Below, piece after piece: positions 21,101 to 33,587 of a DNA stretch of 64,000 nt (positions are counted from its first letter, which is position 1; every line of letters begins with the position of its first letter). A program made the position numbers and the translations under genes. This stretch comes from Sodalis endosymbiont of Henestaris halophilus (GTDB lineage Bacteria; Pseudomonadota; Gammaproteobacteria; Enterobacterales; Enterobacteriaceae), in contig NZ_LT897836.1 in assembly GCF_900161835.1 (NCBI RefSeq), positions 186,001 through 250,000 on the forward strand, in the 5' to 3' direction. The notes under the pieces were generated by a model, which did not search any database, was not told where the DNA came from, and worked only from the letters and a program-made list of their open reading frames with translations.

Positions 21101-24100
21101 GTTAGTGGCAACAAACTATAAGCAATTTGATTTTGATCATTAATAAAATTCAGTATTTTGTGCGTGAGCGAAAAATATTTCAGAAAATTTACTACTAGTA
21201 AGTAATCATGTTCATTACTCTGCTACCCCATGCCCAAAGACCGAGGATAATAATTCTTTTACTATAGCATTATTTATTGGTCAATGCTGTCCGAGATAAT
21301 TAAAGCGTAAAATACACAATAAAAGTATCTTCTATCACTCGCAAGATCAAACTACTTGAACTCAAGTTAGTAGTGAGGATCAGTAAAACATTTCTTTACG
21401 CTAATTAGCTTTATGTATGCGGAAAACACAATAGTGCATCTCGCCATAAATGCATTGTTGTTTACTAAGACGTAAATACTGATAGCAAATAAAATAGCTG
21501 CATATCTAAAGTTCCACGAAAAAAAATACAGCCAATAAAGTGTAATTAGGCCATTAAGCAATGGCTAGTATTATTCTATATACTACACGATTATTTGCGT
21601 AATCTTGTCACTTAGCTGCAGTCATGTCATGTAAGTAAACCGTTCAGGTAGCAATTATTAAATAAAATTTCTTTCTTGAACAAAAAGAAAAACATAGTCA
21701 AGATTATCTTCTTATGTTGATTATAGCATTTATCACTCATCGCGTTATTTGCCAGATCAACACTGATTCTTAGTGCGCGTAATTAAATAATGCAATATAA
21801 TACAAGAAGTTTAGTTTTCTAACAAAGGAAACTTTATAGATGCTATCAACATGGCTTTTATCTTAACCTATACTTACGTGACGTATATAAAAATAGACAT
21901 TAAGTAAGCTATCTCCATCAAATGAAAAAACGGTCGATAGGTCGTTATCAGCCTACTAATATAAACAAAATGGCAACAAATATGTCAAAATGTTATGCTT
22001 TCTATAGCATTAATATTCAATAATGTAGCTCAATCGAATCTAGGGCGACGATATCGCTGGTATATAAACCATGAAATATTCAGCTTATTTAGATGTAATT
22101 TTAATTTGTTACGTTTGTACACGAATTTAACTAGGTATTATAGGTGATGTCTATCTCTTTTACCCCTTCACCCAAAAAACACGCGCGCTAACAGTTAAAG
22201 GAGATGCAAATAACCTGAGAGATACATAAAGAAAACCTTGTGATATTTACTCCACAAATACTAAATAAATTACGATACTTTCAAGTACTATTGCACTATT
22301 AAATAAGGCAATGCCTTATCCGAATAGATTACTACTGTAATAATAGTTATATGGTACTGATCTTTATGCGTTTATAGTAAAAGTGCTATCGCAGACCTTA
22401 ATAATATATAATAAAAGTTTAATACTTACCTAATGATAGCGATTATTCCCTACACAACCAGTTAGAAATTACCAGTCTTGTTTTACTCGGTAAATGGCAT
22501 GTTTTTATTTTAAAATTTAATAAGGTATATATTTCTAAATCCACAGCAACAACGCGATATTAAGTACATAAATAGTGAATTTATTAGCTGACGCCTTATT
22601 AAAGACATACATCAAAAATAATCTGTCAATACCTAACTAAGCAGCCAGTTTTTCTGGTGTTAATTACTAAAACGGTAGGTACCATTAATAAAAGACATGA
22701 ATATAATTAAAATGATTATTTGTTATAGTCAGACGATTAAATTGTCATGTAAAATATTAATTAATGTAAATTGTGCTAATAAAATCGCACACTGTTATAA
22801 CTTGCTCAAAAACTAAAACTAGTCAAATAAATTCAACTTACTTACTTTAGTAAGTTGAATGTTTAATTCAAGAATTAAGAAAAGATTCATGTAATAGCAA
22901 AATGCTGCGTGTCTTGACTTCTATATACTAATTTGCTAACAACTTATTTATATTCTGTAATATCATGCATAATATTAACATCTTAGCTAGCACACAACAA
23001 ACTATACAACAGTAACTTTAATTTTTATTTGTAATAAAATTATCACAAAACATTAATATATTAAAAAGACGATACTATACAAGCAAGATACTTAACACTA
23101 TGAAGATAATATATTTATCGTAATTACCTAAGTTGGGATATAACAATAAAATACCACGGTATTAATAAATAATCAAACAGGTGATAATTACCAAAATTAT
23201 ATTACATAAGATACTACTACACGTTTATGTTTTATGAAATAATTCATCATAATACCATCGCCATCCTCAATTACTGCAAATAAGGTAATACTATTTAGTA
23301 CTATCAATTATAATAATGCACTCATAAGTGCATAAAGAAAAAATATATGATACTTAGAAGTTACTAAGTCACTACAATAAAACTTAATTTTTATCAAAAA
23401 GATAAATAAAAAAGTAAACGTCAAATACATCATATTTTATAGTCTTAAAACTTGCATAAGACTGTGTTAATTTACTTTTTTTTGTGTAAAAAGCTGCAAA
23501 TAGGCTTAAACATAATAATATTTACGTAACTTAATCGATAAATTAAATAATAAATAAACCATATTAATTGACTCATAATTTATTATCCTACTATGCTTAG
23601 TATAAATTTTATTATGCGTATATCTTTTGTTAGTATTACAGGTAATACATTACTAATCGCTCACACTATACTAAGCTACATTAAGCAATATATATTCTGC
23701 TCGTAACATAATATATTAAGGTTAAGGTAACGTAAACTTAATATTTAAAGTGACTAAATTAGTAACAGTACTTAATATCATTTCTATACGTGATCGATAT
23801 TTAAATACTAAAAAATTAAAATAATACTTTAATTATTTAACTAACCAAAATATGTAAGATTGCATTTTAGTAGATCTTTATACAACTTACTTAAAATAAT
23901 AGAGTAATGTTTATCTATCTACAACTCACATGTAATATGTGAGATATAACTTATATTTTATTTGTTGTTATAGTTTGTAACTTAGTATAAATTCAAGAAA
24001 ATAAAGTAGTTATGATATCAGATATGATCATATAATTTGTTTTATTAACATAAAATATTTATAGGCATTAAAAATATTACTTTTGAAAAAAATTATTTAT

Positions 24101-27100
24101 ATGAGTGCAACTTAAGAATACTTTGTTTTAAAGTAAAATACTACAACACTTGTATTTACATTTACTAAATAAATATTTGATCAATTGATCGTAACATACA
24201 GAAATTATTTAAAATTTATATAAATTATTTTGCTAAAATTAACATATTTAGTAAAATCTTCATTGAGAATTACTCAAATTTAAATTATATGTTGAAATGA
24301 AGATCGATCTATATTTAACAAATATAGATTAGAGAAAAGATTCTCTCCTGCTTTGTTATCATGGTCTTGATTATTATCAAAAAATAGTATTAATAACAAA
24401 ATTTATTATTGTAATAGTAATTAATTAACTAACAATTAAGTAGCTATCATCTATATTGATAGCGCGCATTAATAATATTATATATTTGCATGTGGCAATA
24501 GTGATAGTCATTAATTACTTTTCTTTTCGTTAAATCAAAAAATTTTAGATAACTACAACTAAATTTTTACACAAAAATATAAACCAACAAATTAATATAA
24601 AATATGTCTTTGATTTATCTATTTTGCGTTAAACGAGGAACTCGTATTACTTACCCTAGACGGTAGTTGTATTTTAACGTAAATAAACTATTTGTGTTTA
24701 CATCGAACGGGCTAATACTAAATAGTAGTAGAGTGTTAGTCTTTGTGCTGCAAATTAATACCGACGCGTGTTATAGCAATATACTCTCCTTGAGTTTAAA
24801 TTATAAAACCTCTGTAGCACAAATTTTAGTAGACATACTTTACTCGTATCAAAGCCAATAATAATATAAGAAAATCTTTATAAGAAAGTGCCATTATTTA
24901 CTTATCCCTAGCCGTCGGGACGAGCTAGTTAGTGGTATTATTCGAATAATATGCTGTAAGCGGCAAGCCGCAAAGAACTTTGTAGTACTTCAACATTAGC
25001 TATCAATAATACTAGCTTATCAAGAAATACAAGCATAGTTGACATCACGGTAACAACCGTTAACATACACAGTCTCATAATAAAGACTCACAAAAAATTT
25101 TTTTTATTTATCTTATCAAGACGTAAATATAGTAACTACACCATATTTATGGTGCCAAATAAAATAATTTTATTCTGTAAATAAATAGATTTTATCTTTA
25201 ATATTATTAAGCAAGTTAATAAAAAGTATTTTAGATAAACTATACTAATAACCAGATTTATAACAAGATATTATTCTGACAAAACTCAAATTAGTAACAT
25301 CTTTAAAATTCTTAATACCATCGCTGTAATAACCGACGCCAGAGAGATCATCCAAACTAGACCATCACTAATGCATGACCTAAGAAAAAGTAATGCTAAG
25401 TTAAATTATTTACTAGCTTATCCAGATCTCCGTCAAACTTTATATGAAAAAAAATTCTTCAATGCCTAATATAGCATCAAATTTGATGTAAGAAGCAATT
25501 ACCGCTTATCAACGAATTATAATAGTTGCAGTAAAACACTATGAATGAGCAACCCAAAATTACCGGCAAAATATTAAAATAAAAGTTATGATAAATCGCT
25601 GTCCACAAAGTAAAATACTGCGATTAAGCCTCTAAGTTATTTATGCTTATCAAAAAGCAAAAAAAGAGAATTTATCTCGGAAGCCAACTAGTTAAATAAG
25701 ATAGAAACTAATATTGTAAAAATGATTAATGTACGAAAGTCAATTAAAACTAATAATAAAACTGTGTAAGAGCAAACCTTTGTTAAGTTACTGCACTTTG
25801 ATGTTAGGAAAATATCAATAGTTTTATAATAAGCTGGGTGAGCACACAGCTATGGCCTTGAATTAATTTATCAAGCGCAATAATGCGTAACACTCTAAAA
25901 GAATGAATTTATATTCAACTAATACAACAATGGCTTTACAGGTAAAATACCGGCTACATATCATTTTTAGATCCCCCTAGAAGTTTATGCTAGACCGGCT
26001 ATCTGATGTTACATTTGTTACAACAATAAAGATTTCAGTAAGAAATATATCTGATTTTGTATAAAAGAAAATAAAAATAGAATTAAGAATATAAAACATG
26101 ACTAAGCCAACTATGCAAAAAGTATCTTCATACACAGTCATTAGCGATAAGTAACAGCCAATAGACTGCTATTCTTCTACTTAAGTAAGTATTCAATAAA
26201 CGTAGTCTTGCTGAAGGGATTAAGGTCACATTAGAAAGAATTTTCTTGAAACAAATCGGTAGTTATTAGAAATAAATAGACAATTATTTAAATAAAATGG
26301 ATTGGTAATCTGACTATATTTTATGTTTCTTAGGGCAAACAGACAAAATACGTGAATAGAAATAAAATAGTTTTATAGCCTTAGACAACATCTACTAATA
26401 ACAACATGTTGTATTCACGGAGAAAAGCAAGTATGATGAGTTATCATCGTTAACAACATGGAGAGTTTATCGTATATAATTCTTGCCCGTTGTATCAAAA
26501 TATTTTTAAAAGCAAAATACGAATAACACTCATTTTTACTGTGTTGATCACAGTATGACCATTTATTCAGTCTCATAAAGCAAATAGCTTGTAACCCGCA
26601 AACGAAGAAATATACATCAATTTTACTTGTTCAACATGAAAATTTATCTCTCTGGCCAGCATCTATAATTAGTAGCGACCTAAGATACGCACTAACTACA
26701 ACTGGTATATTTATAAATATCAATGTATTCCCGCAGTTGTGCTTTTCTTTCCATTAATCCTAATTTTCCTGAGAAGATTTAAGGATAACAGTGACTTACT
26801 AGAATTTTTCTCTATAAACTAGGTCAAGATAAATCTATCTAAATAATCTAGATCTATAAGTAGATTCAAGTATTAGCATTCAATAAGCCTATTCACCTCA
26901 AACAAAAAAAAACTAAAGCAGAGCAAGGTTATATTTGTAATCAAAATAATAGTAGTCGTTGTATGCAACACAAAAAGCAAATAGATTAAAATCTCTATCC
27001 TAGTTGCAATAAGAAATTGTATATCAGGTTAAATAAAGTTATTAATAAATCGAGTAACGTAAGAATTGATAATTTACATTGTTTTAATCTCTAATATTAA

Positions 27101-27290
27101 TAGACAGAGTTTACGCCCCGCCTATAAAAGGGCCTGCTTAATATGTATAACGGTACAAGCTGTATATAAATACGCTGTAAAATCAAGAGCGATTGGCTAG
27201 TTAGCGAACTAAAATTATTACACGATAGTTGCATCTAACTTTTATATTGCTAATATAGCAATAGTTACGGTAATAATACACCAAAAAAAG
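18169..27290. other. 9.1-kb non-coding desert
   Basis: The longest gene-free stretch of the window. Only short chance frames occur, with stops in all frames and no codon signature; from about 19 to 25 kb the sequence is even more AT-rich than elsewhere. I found no rRNA, tRNA or insertion sequence and no secure pseudogene anchors, suggesting older decay than around spoT or glnA. A perfect 8-bp hairpin (GCTGCTGG, 5-base loop, CCAGCAGC; 20463-20483) lies inside. It joins the gmk block to the tusE-yccA block, which are far apart in E. coli, so it also contains a rearrangement junction. Confidence 0.6.
20463..20483. repeat. GC-rich 8-bp hairpin
   Basis: GCTGCTGG, loop TTAAC, CCAGCAGC, a GC-rich perfect inverted repeat within the 9-kb AT-rich desert. 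No T-tract is adjacent. Confidence 0.6.
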
Positions 27291-27617
27291 TTATAGGCAT
27301 TTAACTGTTTTGGGTAATCCAGCAATTTTGGTTGCCTGCTTAGCTGGTCCTTGCGGAAATAAATAAAAAAGGTAACGACTGTTCCATTTCTCCGCGCCGT
27401 AAACATTAGATATAGCGGCTAATAACATACGAACCGTTGGCGATATTTTATATTGCATATAAAACGCACGTAAGAAATAGATAACTTGCCAGTGGGCTTC
27501 ACTTAATATCAGGCCTTCTAAACGAGATATTTTTACAGCTAATTCCTCGCTCCAATCCTGAGGATTTATTAAATATCCTTGTGCATCCATCGAGATTTCT
27601 AATTTACTACACCTCAT
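27291..27617 (-). CDS. tusE: Sulfurtransferase TusE
   Basis: Last carrier of the Tus relay: accepts persulfide sulfur from TusD in TusBCD and passes it to MnmA for 2-thiouridine at U34 of tRNA-Lys, -Glu and -Gln. The 108-residue protein (E. coli 109 aa) ends GPAKQATKIAGLPKTVKCL, keeping the penultimate cysteine that carries the sulfur, and has the family core EAHWQVIYFLR and NSRYLFYLFP. The N-terminal ~10 residues are more divergent than the rest. The start is ATG at 27617. It lies downstream of yccA as in E. coli, but a terminator separates them, so it is probably transcribed separately. Confidence 0.9.
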   Translation of the reverse strand: MRCSKLEISMDAQGYLINPQDWSEELAVKISRLEGLILSEAHWQVIYFLRAFYMQYKISPTVRMLLAAISNVYGAEKWNSRYLFYLFPQGPAKQATKIAGLPKTVKCL

Positions 27618-27671
27618 CGATCACTGTGTCCGATTTAAAGTTAGCTGATAAAATCTAGTTAATTTATTTTA

Positions 27672-27704
27672 GTTAAAAACAACAGGTCCTGCCTTAGGCA
27701 GGAC
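27672..27704 (-). terminator. Rho-independent terminator after yccA
   Basis: On the minus strand, about 20 bases past the yccA stop: perfect 8-bp stem GTCCTGCC, loop TAA, GGCAGGAC, then CTGTTGTTTTTAAC. This is the clearest canonical terminator in the window and would end yccA transcription before tusE. Confidence 0.85.
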
Positions 27705-27723
27705 GTGAGAGATGTAAAGAGTA

Positions 27724-28383
27724 TTAGTTTCTACGCATACCGCTAAATATACTGAGCATACTTGTGAAGCTATTGTAGATAGACACATACAAACTGACAG
27801 TGGCGCGGATATAGTTCGTTTCTCCGCCATGGATGATATTGCTGGTTTCCCACAAGATTGCTGCTGAGGAAAATAGGATAAACATGACGCTTATCGCTAA
27901 CGACATAGCGGGAATGTGCAAAAACAAATTAGCAATTACCGCAATCAATAGCACAACGAAACCAGCCATCATCATTCCCGACAGGAAGGACATATCCTTG
28001 CGAGTAGTTAGAACATACGTTGAGCAGCAAAAGAAAACTAGTGCGGTGCCACACAGAGCCAACATGATGGCATCACCTGCACCAGACGCTAGCAATATAC
28101 TTAATAACGGCCCCAGTGTATATCCCATAAAACCGGTTAAAGCAAAAGTAGCGACAATTCCCGCCGAGCTATTGGCTAACCGATGTGTCAAAAACAGAAG
28201 CCCGTAAAAACCGGCCAACATTAGGATCAAACCAGGTGCTGGCAACCGTATTAATGTACTTACAGTGGCAGTAAGAGCAGAAAATGCTAACGTCAACGAC
28301 AATAAGAAATAAGTATTGCGCAATACCTTGTGGGTGCTTAATAGCGAATGTCTGCGCGAGGATGTCGCAATCAAACGATTCAT
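27724..28383 (-). CDS. yccA: Bax-inhibitor-1 family inner-membrane protein YccA
   Basis: Polytopic inner-membrane protein; E. coli YccA is both a substrate and a modulator of the FtsH protease and protects jammed SecY from degradation. The 219-residue product has the same length as the E. coli protein and about seven hydrophobic segments, with highly conserved stretches [40 protein letters not shown] and [20 protein letters not shown] near the C-terminus. The start is ATG at 28383, after a GAGAGGCAAAT-type ribosome-binding site. tRNA-Ser(UGA) lies close upstream, as serT does in E. coli. Its retention suggests that membrane protein quality control is still under selection. Confidence 0.93.
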   Translation of the reverse strand: MNRLIATSSRRHSLLSTHKVLRNTYFLLSLTLAFSALTATVSTLIRLPAPGLILMLAGFYGLLFLTHRLANSSAGIVATFALTGFMGYTLGPLLSILLASGAGDAIMLALCGTALVFFCCSTYVLTTRKDMSFLSGMMMAGFVVLLIAVIANLFLHIPAMSLAISVMFILFSSAAILWETSNIIHGGETNYIRATVSLYVSIYNSFTSMLSIFSGMRRN

Positions 28384-28607
28384 AATTTGCCTCTCAAAAT
28401 TTATATTTAAAATAATAGGTTAAAACACGTTACGTAACGCTATGTCTTGTCACAGTTGTGTTTATATCTTGTTACTTATGTTTACGTAAAACGCCTGCGA
28501 TTGCGCACAAAACACAGATGAATAGCAGACTAATAAAATTAAATTAGTTAATTAATGCGAAATGCTCCTTGCAAGATAAAAAATTGTGTTTATAATTGTA
28601 GCTCCGT

Positions 28608-28695
28608 GGAGGAGTGGCCGAGTGGTTGAAGGCACCGGTCTTGAAAACCGGCTAAGGGTGACTTTTCGTGAGTTCAAATCTCACCTCCTCCGCCA
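28608..28695 (+). tRNA. serT: tRNA-Ser (anticodon UGA)
   Basis: 88-base cloverleaf: acceptor GGAGGAG paired with CTCCTCC, discriminator G and encoded CCA; anticodon stem CCGGT/ACCGG with loop CTTGAAA (anticodon TGA); long variable arm typical of tRNA-Ser; T-arm GTTCAAATC. It corresponds to serT beside yccA in E. coli. Confidence 0.95.
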
Positions 28696-29449
28696 CGTTA
28701 CTTGACCTTAAAAGTTACATTTGATAATGTCACAAGAATTTACCAAGTTTTAAATAAAGCTTACATTTACATTCTATGACGTTATTCTAACTATACTAAT
28801 TCACTTGATGTTATCATCAATAATTTATTATTTAAACATACACTGTTTTTAGCTATGCTCTTAATAATATATGATTTATGTTTAATACGCAACATCTTTT
28901 ATCTCTCCAGGTATAAAACGTGAGATGCATTTCCATAACTTAAGTTTCGGAGATATTTTTCACGATCTTTTACCTAGTCAAACGACTAATATTTTTTAAC
29001 TGAAATACCCGACTTTATGCTTCTTCCTGACTATGAGGAAAGAAGCTACTAGCTTTAGCCAGTATTTAAAGAAAAAAGATACTCGTAGTCTTTCTATATA
29101 AACTTTTATTTGATTAATCTCCCGCCTCCCTATTACCCATGTAGTACTACTCATCTAAATTTTTTAGGCAAAATTACTGTACTACAAGTACATAAATAAG
29201 AATCTAAGCGCTTAAGTTGACGAACAAGCATTGTAGCATGACACCTACATTTTTAAAATAAGGTTTTATTTTACTAAAATATAAGGGATAAAGAAATAAC
29301 ATACGAATTAATGCCTAACGGCAAAAACACAATGCAGCTATGATCGCCAAAATAATTCCGCTACATAATTAATCAATAGTTCAGAACACTCATTCTACAA
29401 GGAACTTAATTAACATTAACACCTAATATTTAGGTAAAAATTTGACCTA
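28696..29449. other. Intergenic, no supported gene
   Basis: 750 bases between tRNA-Ser and the mntH remnant. The missing 3' part of mntH may lie here, but no anchor was found. A rearrangement junction between the yccA and nupC blocks is expected in or near this stretch. Confidence 0.45.
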
Positions 29450-29950
29450 AATCAACAATTAAATGTTAAACCGACGCAAGCATGATCGCAAGAATCGTAT
29501 TCTGCTATTGAGCAACGTCAGTAATATCTGTGTGATAATGCTTTTTGTGCGCTTATTACCACACAGATATTAAATATCTTAAATATATACATTTATCAGT
29601 GAAATCAGCAATAATCTACCTATTATTTGTAGTGATTTTACCTGCTATTTTGCAACATTAAGATCAAGAACGTAACAATGATGTTAATCATGGAGCTTGA
29701 TAGCACAGGGATAACTTCCCTGCAGCATTGTGGGGCTTTTATACCAAAGACGATAATTTTTGCTTATGCCTCATAAGGTTATACAGACATGATAAGAAAA
29801 TCGTTAGCCGACATGTTGTGTAGTCAATTTGACGGACAAAATGAAACAAGTACCCACAAATGAGGTTGCTATATACTAATACGACATATCATCGAGTAGT
29901 CAAAACTGGCACCAGATTGAATCTAGTAGGGTAGGTGAGACATGAAAGTA
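29450..29950 (-). pseudogene. mntH: mntH (Mn2+/H+ Nramp transporter) remnant
   Basis: Dead manganese importer gene, divergent from nupC exactly as in E. coli. Minus-strand anchors: IQSGASFDYSMIC at 29922-29884 (family IQAGASFGYQLLW); MLQGS (LLQGA) near 29725; TFLILMLQ at 29673-29650, identical to the family segment; RFNI (GFVNL) near 29460. Frames change between anchors and stops interrupt each one. The limits are those of the anchors; the original gene would be about 1.2 kb. Confidence 0.75.
29522..29572. repeat. Long inverted repeat inside mntH remnant
   Basis: TAATATCTGTGTG at 29522-29534 pairs perfectly over 13 bp with CACACAGATATTA at 29560-29572; after one mismatch the pairing continues for four more base pairs. 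No such repeat exists in the ancestral coding sequence and no T-tract follows, so its origin is unclear. Confidence 0.75.
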
Positions 29951-30342
29951 TTTGAATCAATACAACTCTTTACTAGCGATAATGAAAACCGTATCATCAA
30001 GTAAGGCTTGAATTTTATATGTGCTATTTACGTTATTGCAGTGATCCTACCACATAGCATTTATATCGATCGCCTCTACTAACTAATATTTATTAAATAT
30101 AATTTCAATGATTATCAGTGTATTGTGAGTTACTCTGTTTGAATGTGAATTGAGCAAAATACAGAACAATAACTAATTGTTTGATAACAATAAAACTATT
30201 AAATACATAAACTTAATTGTGAAAATTGGCTACGCCTCATAGAAAGATAATTCTTTTCTCTTTGTAAGATATAACTAATTTTACCTACCTGATAATATCA
30301 AAATAAGCAGTGAATTATGTACGCCTTATTTTGGGAGCAACT
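29951..30342. other. nupC upstream region
   Basis: About 390 bases upstream of nupC that should hold its promoter and the decayed 5' end of mntH. No CytR/CRP-type operator could be recognised by eye in this AT-rich sequence. Confidence 0.4.
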
Positions 30343-31527
30343 ATGTTTCGTATTCTGCACTTTATCCTAGCACTCGTTGTAGTCATCACTTTGGCAATGT
30401 TAATTAGTCGCGATCGTAAAATCGTTCGTGTGCGTTTTATTATTCAGATGTTAGCGATTGAAATCTTACTTGCTTATTTTTTGCTTCAATCTCAAATAGG
30501 TCTAGCTTTCGTGCAAACTTTATCTACTCTGTTTGATACATTGCTAAGTTTTGCTGCGACAGGTACCGGTTTCGTTTTTGGCAATATGGAAAAGCAAGGT
30601 CTGGCATTATTCTTCCTTAATGTACTTTGCCCGATTGTATTCATGTCAGCACTTATTGGCATCCTGCAGCACATTCATGTGTTACCTTTCATGATCCGTA
30701 TTATTGGTACTGTATTTTTTAAGATTAACGGTATAGGCAAACTGGAATCGTTCAACGCTGTCAGTTCACTGATCCTAGGACAATCAGAAAACTTTATTGT
30801 TTATAAGGACATCCTTAGCAAAATACCTGAGCCACGCATGTATAACATGGCTACCACGGCGATGTCGACGGTATCCATATCCGTCGTTGGTTCTTACATG
30901 ACTATGCTAGTACCAAAATATGTCGTGGCAGCACTAATGCTGAATATGTTTAGTACCTTTATTATATTGTCTCTTCTCAATCCTTACTGGGTAGAAACTG
31001 AAGAAGATTTGAAGATGAGCCTTCTGCATGAAGGGCAAAGTTTTTTTGAAATGCTGGGAGAATATATATTAACCGGTTTTAAAGTAGCAATTATCATTGC
31101 AGGAATGCTTATTGGGTTTATAGGATTAATTTCAGCCGTTAACGAGTTAGTTAGCATGTTATTAGGAATAAACTTTCAGGTAATTCTTGGTTATATTTTT
31201 TTCCCATTCGCCTGGATGATGGGCATGCCTTCACCTGAGGCTCTTCAGGTGGGTAGAATTATGGCAACTAAATTAGTGTTGAATGAATTTGTCGCCATGA
31301 TCGATTTACAAAAAGTCGCTGATGAATTATCACCGCGATCACTAGGAATTCTATCAGTATTCTTGGTTTCGTTTTCTAACTTTTCTTCAATAGGCATTAT
31401 ATCTGGCGCAATAAAATGCTTAAACGAATATCAGGGAAATGTTGTCTCACGTTATGGCCTGAAACTAGTCTATGGTTCAACGCTTGTTAGCTTGCTATCA
31501 GCAGTCATCACCAGCTTGGTGATTTAA
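30343..31527 (+). CDS. nupC: Nucleoside:H+ symporter NupC
   Basis: Concentrative nucleoside transporter of the CNT family in the inner membrane, importing pyrimidine nucleosides and adenosine with protons. The 394-residue product (E. coli 400) keeps the CNT core: [20 protein letters not shown] in the substrate-binding re-entrant region, [33 protein letters not shown] and NFSSIG. A GTG further upstream (30310) would extend it by 11 residues, but the ATG at 30343 has a good GGGAGC site 5-10 bases before it and gives [11 protein letters not shown], matching the family. Divergent from the mntH remnant. With gpt and gmk it points to salvage of nucleosides and bases. Confidence 0.95.
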   Translation: MFRILHFILALVVVITLAMLISRDRKIVRVRFIIQMLAIEILLAYFLLQSQIGLAFVQTLSTLFDTLLSFAATGTGFVFGNMEKQGLALFFLNVLCPIVFMSALIGILQHIHVLPFMIRIIGTVFFKINGIGKLESFNAVSSLILGQSENFIVYKDILSKIPEPRMYNMATTAMSTVSISVVGSYMTMLVPKYVVAALMLNMFSTFIILSLLNPYWVETEEDLKMSLLHEGQSFFEMLGEYILTGFKVAIIIAGMLIGFIGLISAVNELVSMLLGINFQVILGYIFFPFAWMMGMPSPEALQVGRIMATKLVLNEFVAMIDLQKVADELSPRSLGILSVFLVSFSNFSSIGIISGAIKCLNEYQGNVVSRYGLKLVYGSTLVSLLSAVITSLVI

Positions 31528-31660
31528 AATCTTAACAAACTATGTTTCATGTTTTACTAACTTAAGGGATAACACGGAGGGATCACAAACAAGTGCGTAA
31601 TTCCCTACGTTACCTGAACTTTCTAGACGTACAAATAATAAATAGCTAGTTTTTTATTGA

Positions 31661-31733
31661 TGGAGCTAAGCGGGATCGAACCGCTGACCTCTTGTATGCC
31701 ATACAAGTGCTCTCCCGGCTGAGCTATAGCCCC
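31661..31733 (-). tRNA. alaW: tRNA-Ala (anticodon GGC)
   Basis: Reads GGGGCTATAGCTCAG on the minus strand, anticodon stem CTTGT/ACAAG with loop ATGGCAT (anticodon GGC), T-arm GGTTCGATCCC and discriminator A. 73 bases; the next three bases are TCA rather than CCA, so the 3' end must be completed by CCA-adding enzyme. It lies between nupC and gltX, like the alaWX tRNAs of E. coli. Confidence 0.95.
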
Positions 31734-31862
31734 GTAAATTATAATATTTCCTATAGCGAATAGGTTATATTCGTATAAATTTTAATAAGATCTGTCAATG
31801 GCTAAACTGGCTAATGTAATTAGATACTAACAAACTATTAAATTAACTTTGATAGAATTTTG

Positions 31863-33269
31863 TTACTCCTGCTGGGCAATAAAGTCTAGCGCTAAATTAA
31901 TACGCATAATAGATCTCGATTGACCTATCGCATGCACCGTCACGTCGATGGCCGGAGATTGGCAGTTGCCAGTTAACGCGACACGTAGCGGCATACCGAC
32001 TTTGCCCATACTTACATGTAATTCCTTGGCAGTCTGATCAATGACCGCATACACCGATTTAGGTGTCCATTCCGTGAGTGCCGCCAATTTTGCGCGCACT
32101 ACCTCTAGTGTTTTCACTGCAACAGGACTCAAATATTTTTTGGCAGCATCGACATCAAATTCGCTAAAATCCTCGTAAAAATAGCGGCAGCTAGCTGCCA
32201 TTTCTTTCAAAGTTTTGCATCGCTTGCCCAGTAGTTTCACGATCTCCGACAAATGAGGGCCGGTGCAAATATTAATTCCTTCTTGCTCAATATGCTTAAC
32301 CAAGTGAGTAGCAACGTAATCAGCAGGTAAATGACTAATGTAATGGTTATTCAACCACAATAGTTTTTCGGCATTAAAAATGCTAGCGGATTTATTTAAT
32401 GCGTTAAGGCTAAACTGCCGCTTCATCTCGTCTATACTGAAAATTTCTTGATCCCCGTGTGACCATCCTAAGCGAACCAAATAATTTATTAGTGCTTCTG
32501 GTAAAAAGCCGTCATCACGGTATTGTATCACCCCCACTGCGCCTTGACGTTTAGAGAGTTTTTTACCGTTGGTATCTAAGATCATAGAAACATGGGCATA
32601 ATGCGGCACCGGCCCGCCAAGGGTCTTAAGTATATTGATTTGACGAGGTGTATTATTTATATGATCATCACCTCGGATGACATGGGTAATCTGCATATCA
32701 AAATCATCTACTACCACACAAAAATTATAAGTAGGAGAACCGTCGGTGCGGCGGATTATCAGATCATCTAGTTCGCGGTTACTAAACTCAATAGGGCCAC
32801 GGATAAGATCATTAAATATAACAAAACCGTTATCCGGGTTATGAAAACGTACCACACAAGGTTCATTAGTAGCGTGATAGTCTTGACTGTCTCGACAGTG
32901 ACCATCGTAGCGTGGTTTGTCGCCACGAGCCATTTGAGCCTCACGTAACTTCTCCAGCCGATCTTTCGAACAATAGCATTTATAGGCAGTGTTATTAACC
33001 AGCATTTTGTCAATCACCGCGTTGTAACGACTAAAACGTTTAGTCTGAAAATATGGACCTTCGTCCCAATCTAAGTTAAGCCAATTCATACCCTCTATGA
33101 TGGCCTCAATCGCCCTCTGCGTCGAACGCTCACGATTGGTGTCTTCAATACGCAGCACGAAACGACCGCCCATATTGCGGGCGAATAGCCACGAATAGAG
33201 CGCAGTACGCACACTACCAATATGCAACTCTCCAGTAGGGCTTGGAGAAAACCGAGTTTTAATTTTCAT
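31863..33269 (-). CDS. gltX: Glutamyl-tRNA synthetase
   Basis: Class I synthetase charging tRNA-Glu. 468 aa (E. coli 471), with the HIGH-type motif [15 protein letters not shown] (about 11-25), [13 protein letters not shown], and the KMSKS-type motif [11 protein letters not shown]. The anticodon-binding C-terminus is complete ([21 protein letters not shown]). Two deviations: in the zinc element C98, C100 and C125 are kept, but position 127 is Asp (CRD) where E. coli has His; and the conserved EDTD reads EDTN. The start is ATG at 33269 with AAGGCAAT upstream. Flanked by tRNA-Ala and tRNA-Val as in E. coli. Confidence 0.96.
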   Translation of the reverse strand: MKIKTRFSPSPTGELHIGSVRTALYSWLFARNMGGRFVLRIEDTNRERSTQRAIEAIIEGMNWLNLDWDEGPYFQTKRFSRYNAVIDKMLVNNTAYKCYCSKDRLEKLREAQMARGDKPRYDGHCRDSQDYHATNEPCVVRFHNPDNGFVIFNDLIRGPIEFSNRELDDLIIRRTDGSPTYNFCVVVDDFDMQITHVIRGDDHINNTPRQINILKTLGGPVPHYAHVSMILDTNGKKLSKRQGAVGVIQYRDDGFLPEALINYLVRLGWSHGDQEIFSIDEMKRQFSLNALNKSASIFNAEKLLWLNNHYISHLPADYVATHLVKHIEQEGINICTGPHLSEIVKLLGKRCKTLKEMAASCRYFYEDFSEFDVDAAKKYLSPVAVKTLEVVRAKLAALTEWTPKSVYAVIDQTAKELHVSMGKVGMPLRVALTGNCQSPAIDVTVHAIGQSRSIMRINLALDFIAQQE

Positions 33270-33511
33270 TAGTTACATTGCCTTTATTGTGCATAGCAAA
33301 GAGATAAAACAATACTTTTGGTTTATACTATAAAGTATGGGTAGATTACCATGTAGGGATGTATTCTCAATACATGTCCCTCATGTAGGCAATTTCTTAC
33401 TCAATTCGGTGCAACCCCATGGAATAGCTAAATTTAATACAAAGACGCCAATTCACTAAAAAAAATTGATTTATAACGTAACTTCTATATAATAGAACTA
33501 TTAGATTGCAT

Positions 33512-33587
33512 GGGTGATTAGCTCAGCTGGGAGAGCACCTCCCTTACAAGGAGGGGGTCGGCGGTTCGATCCCGTCATCACCCACCA
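33512..33587 (+). tRNA. valU: tRNA-Val (anticodon UAC)
   Basis: 76 bases including encoded CCA, beginning GGGTGATTAGCTCAG; anticodon stem CTCCC/GGGAG with loop TTACA giving TAC; T-arm GGTTCGATCCC. As far as I recall it is identical to E. coli valU tRNA. The tandem valX, valY and lysV copies that follow in E. coli are absent, leaving a single gene. Confidence 0.96.
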
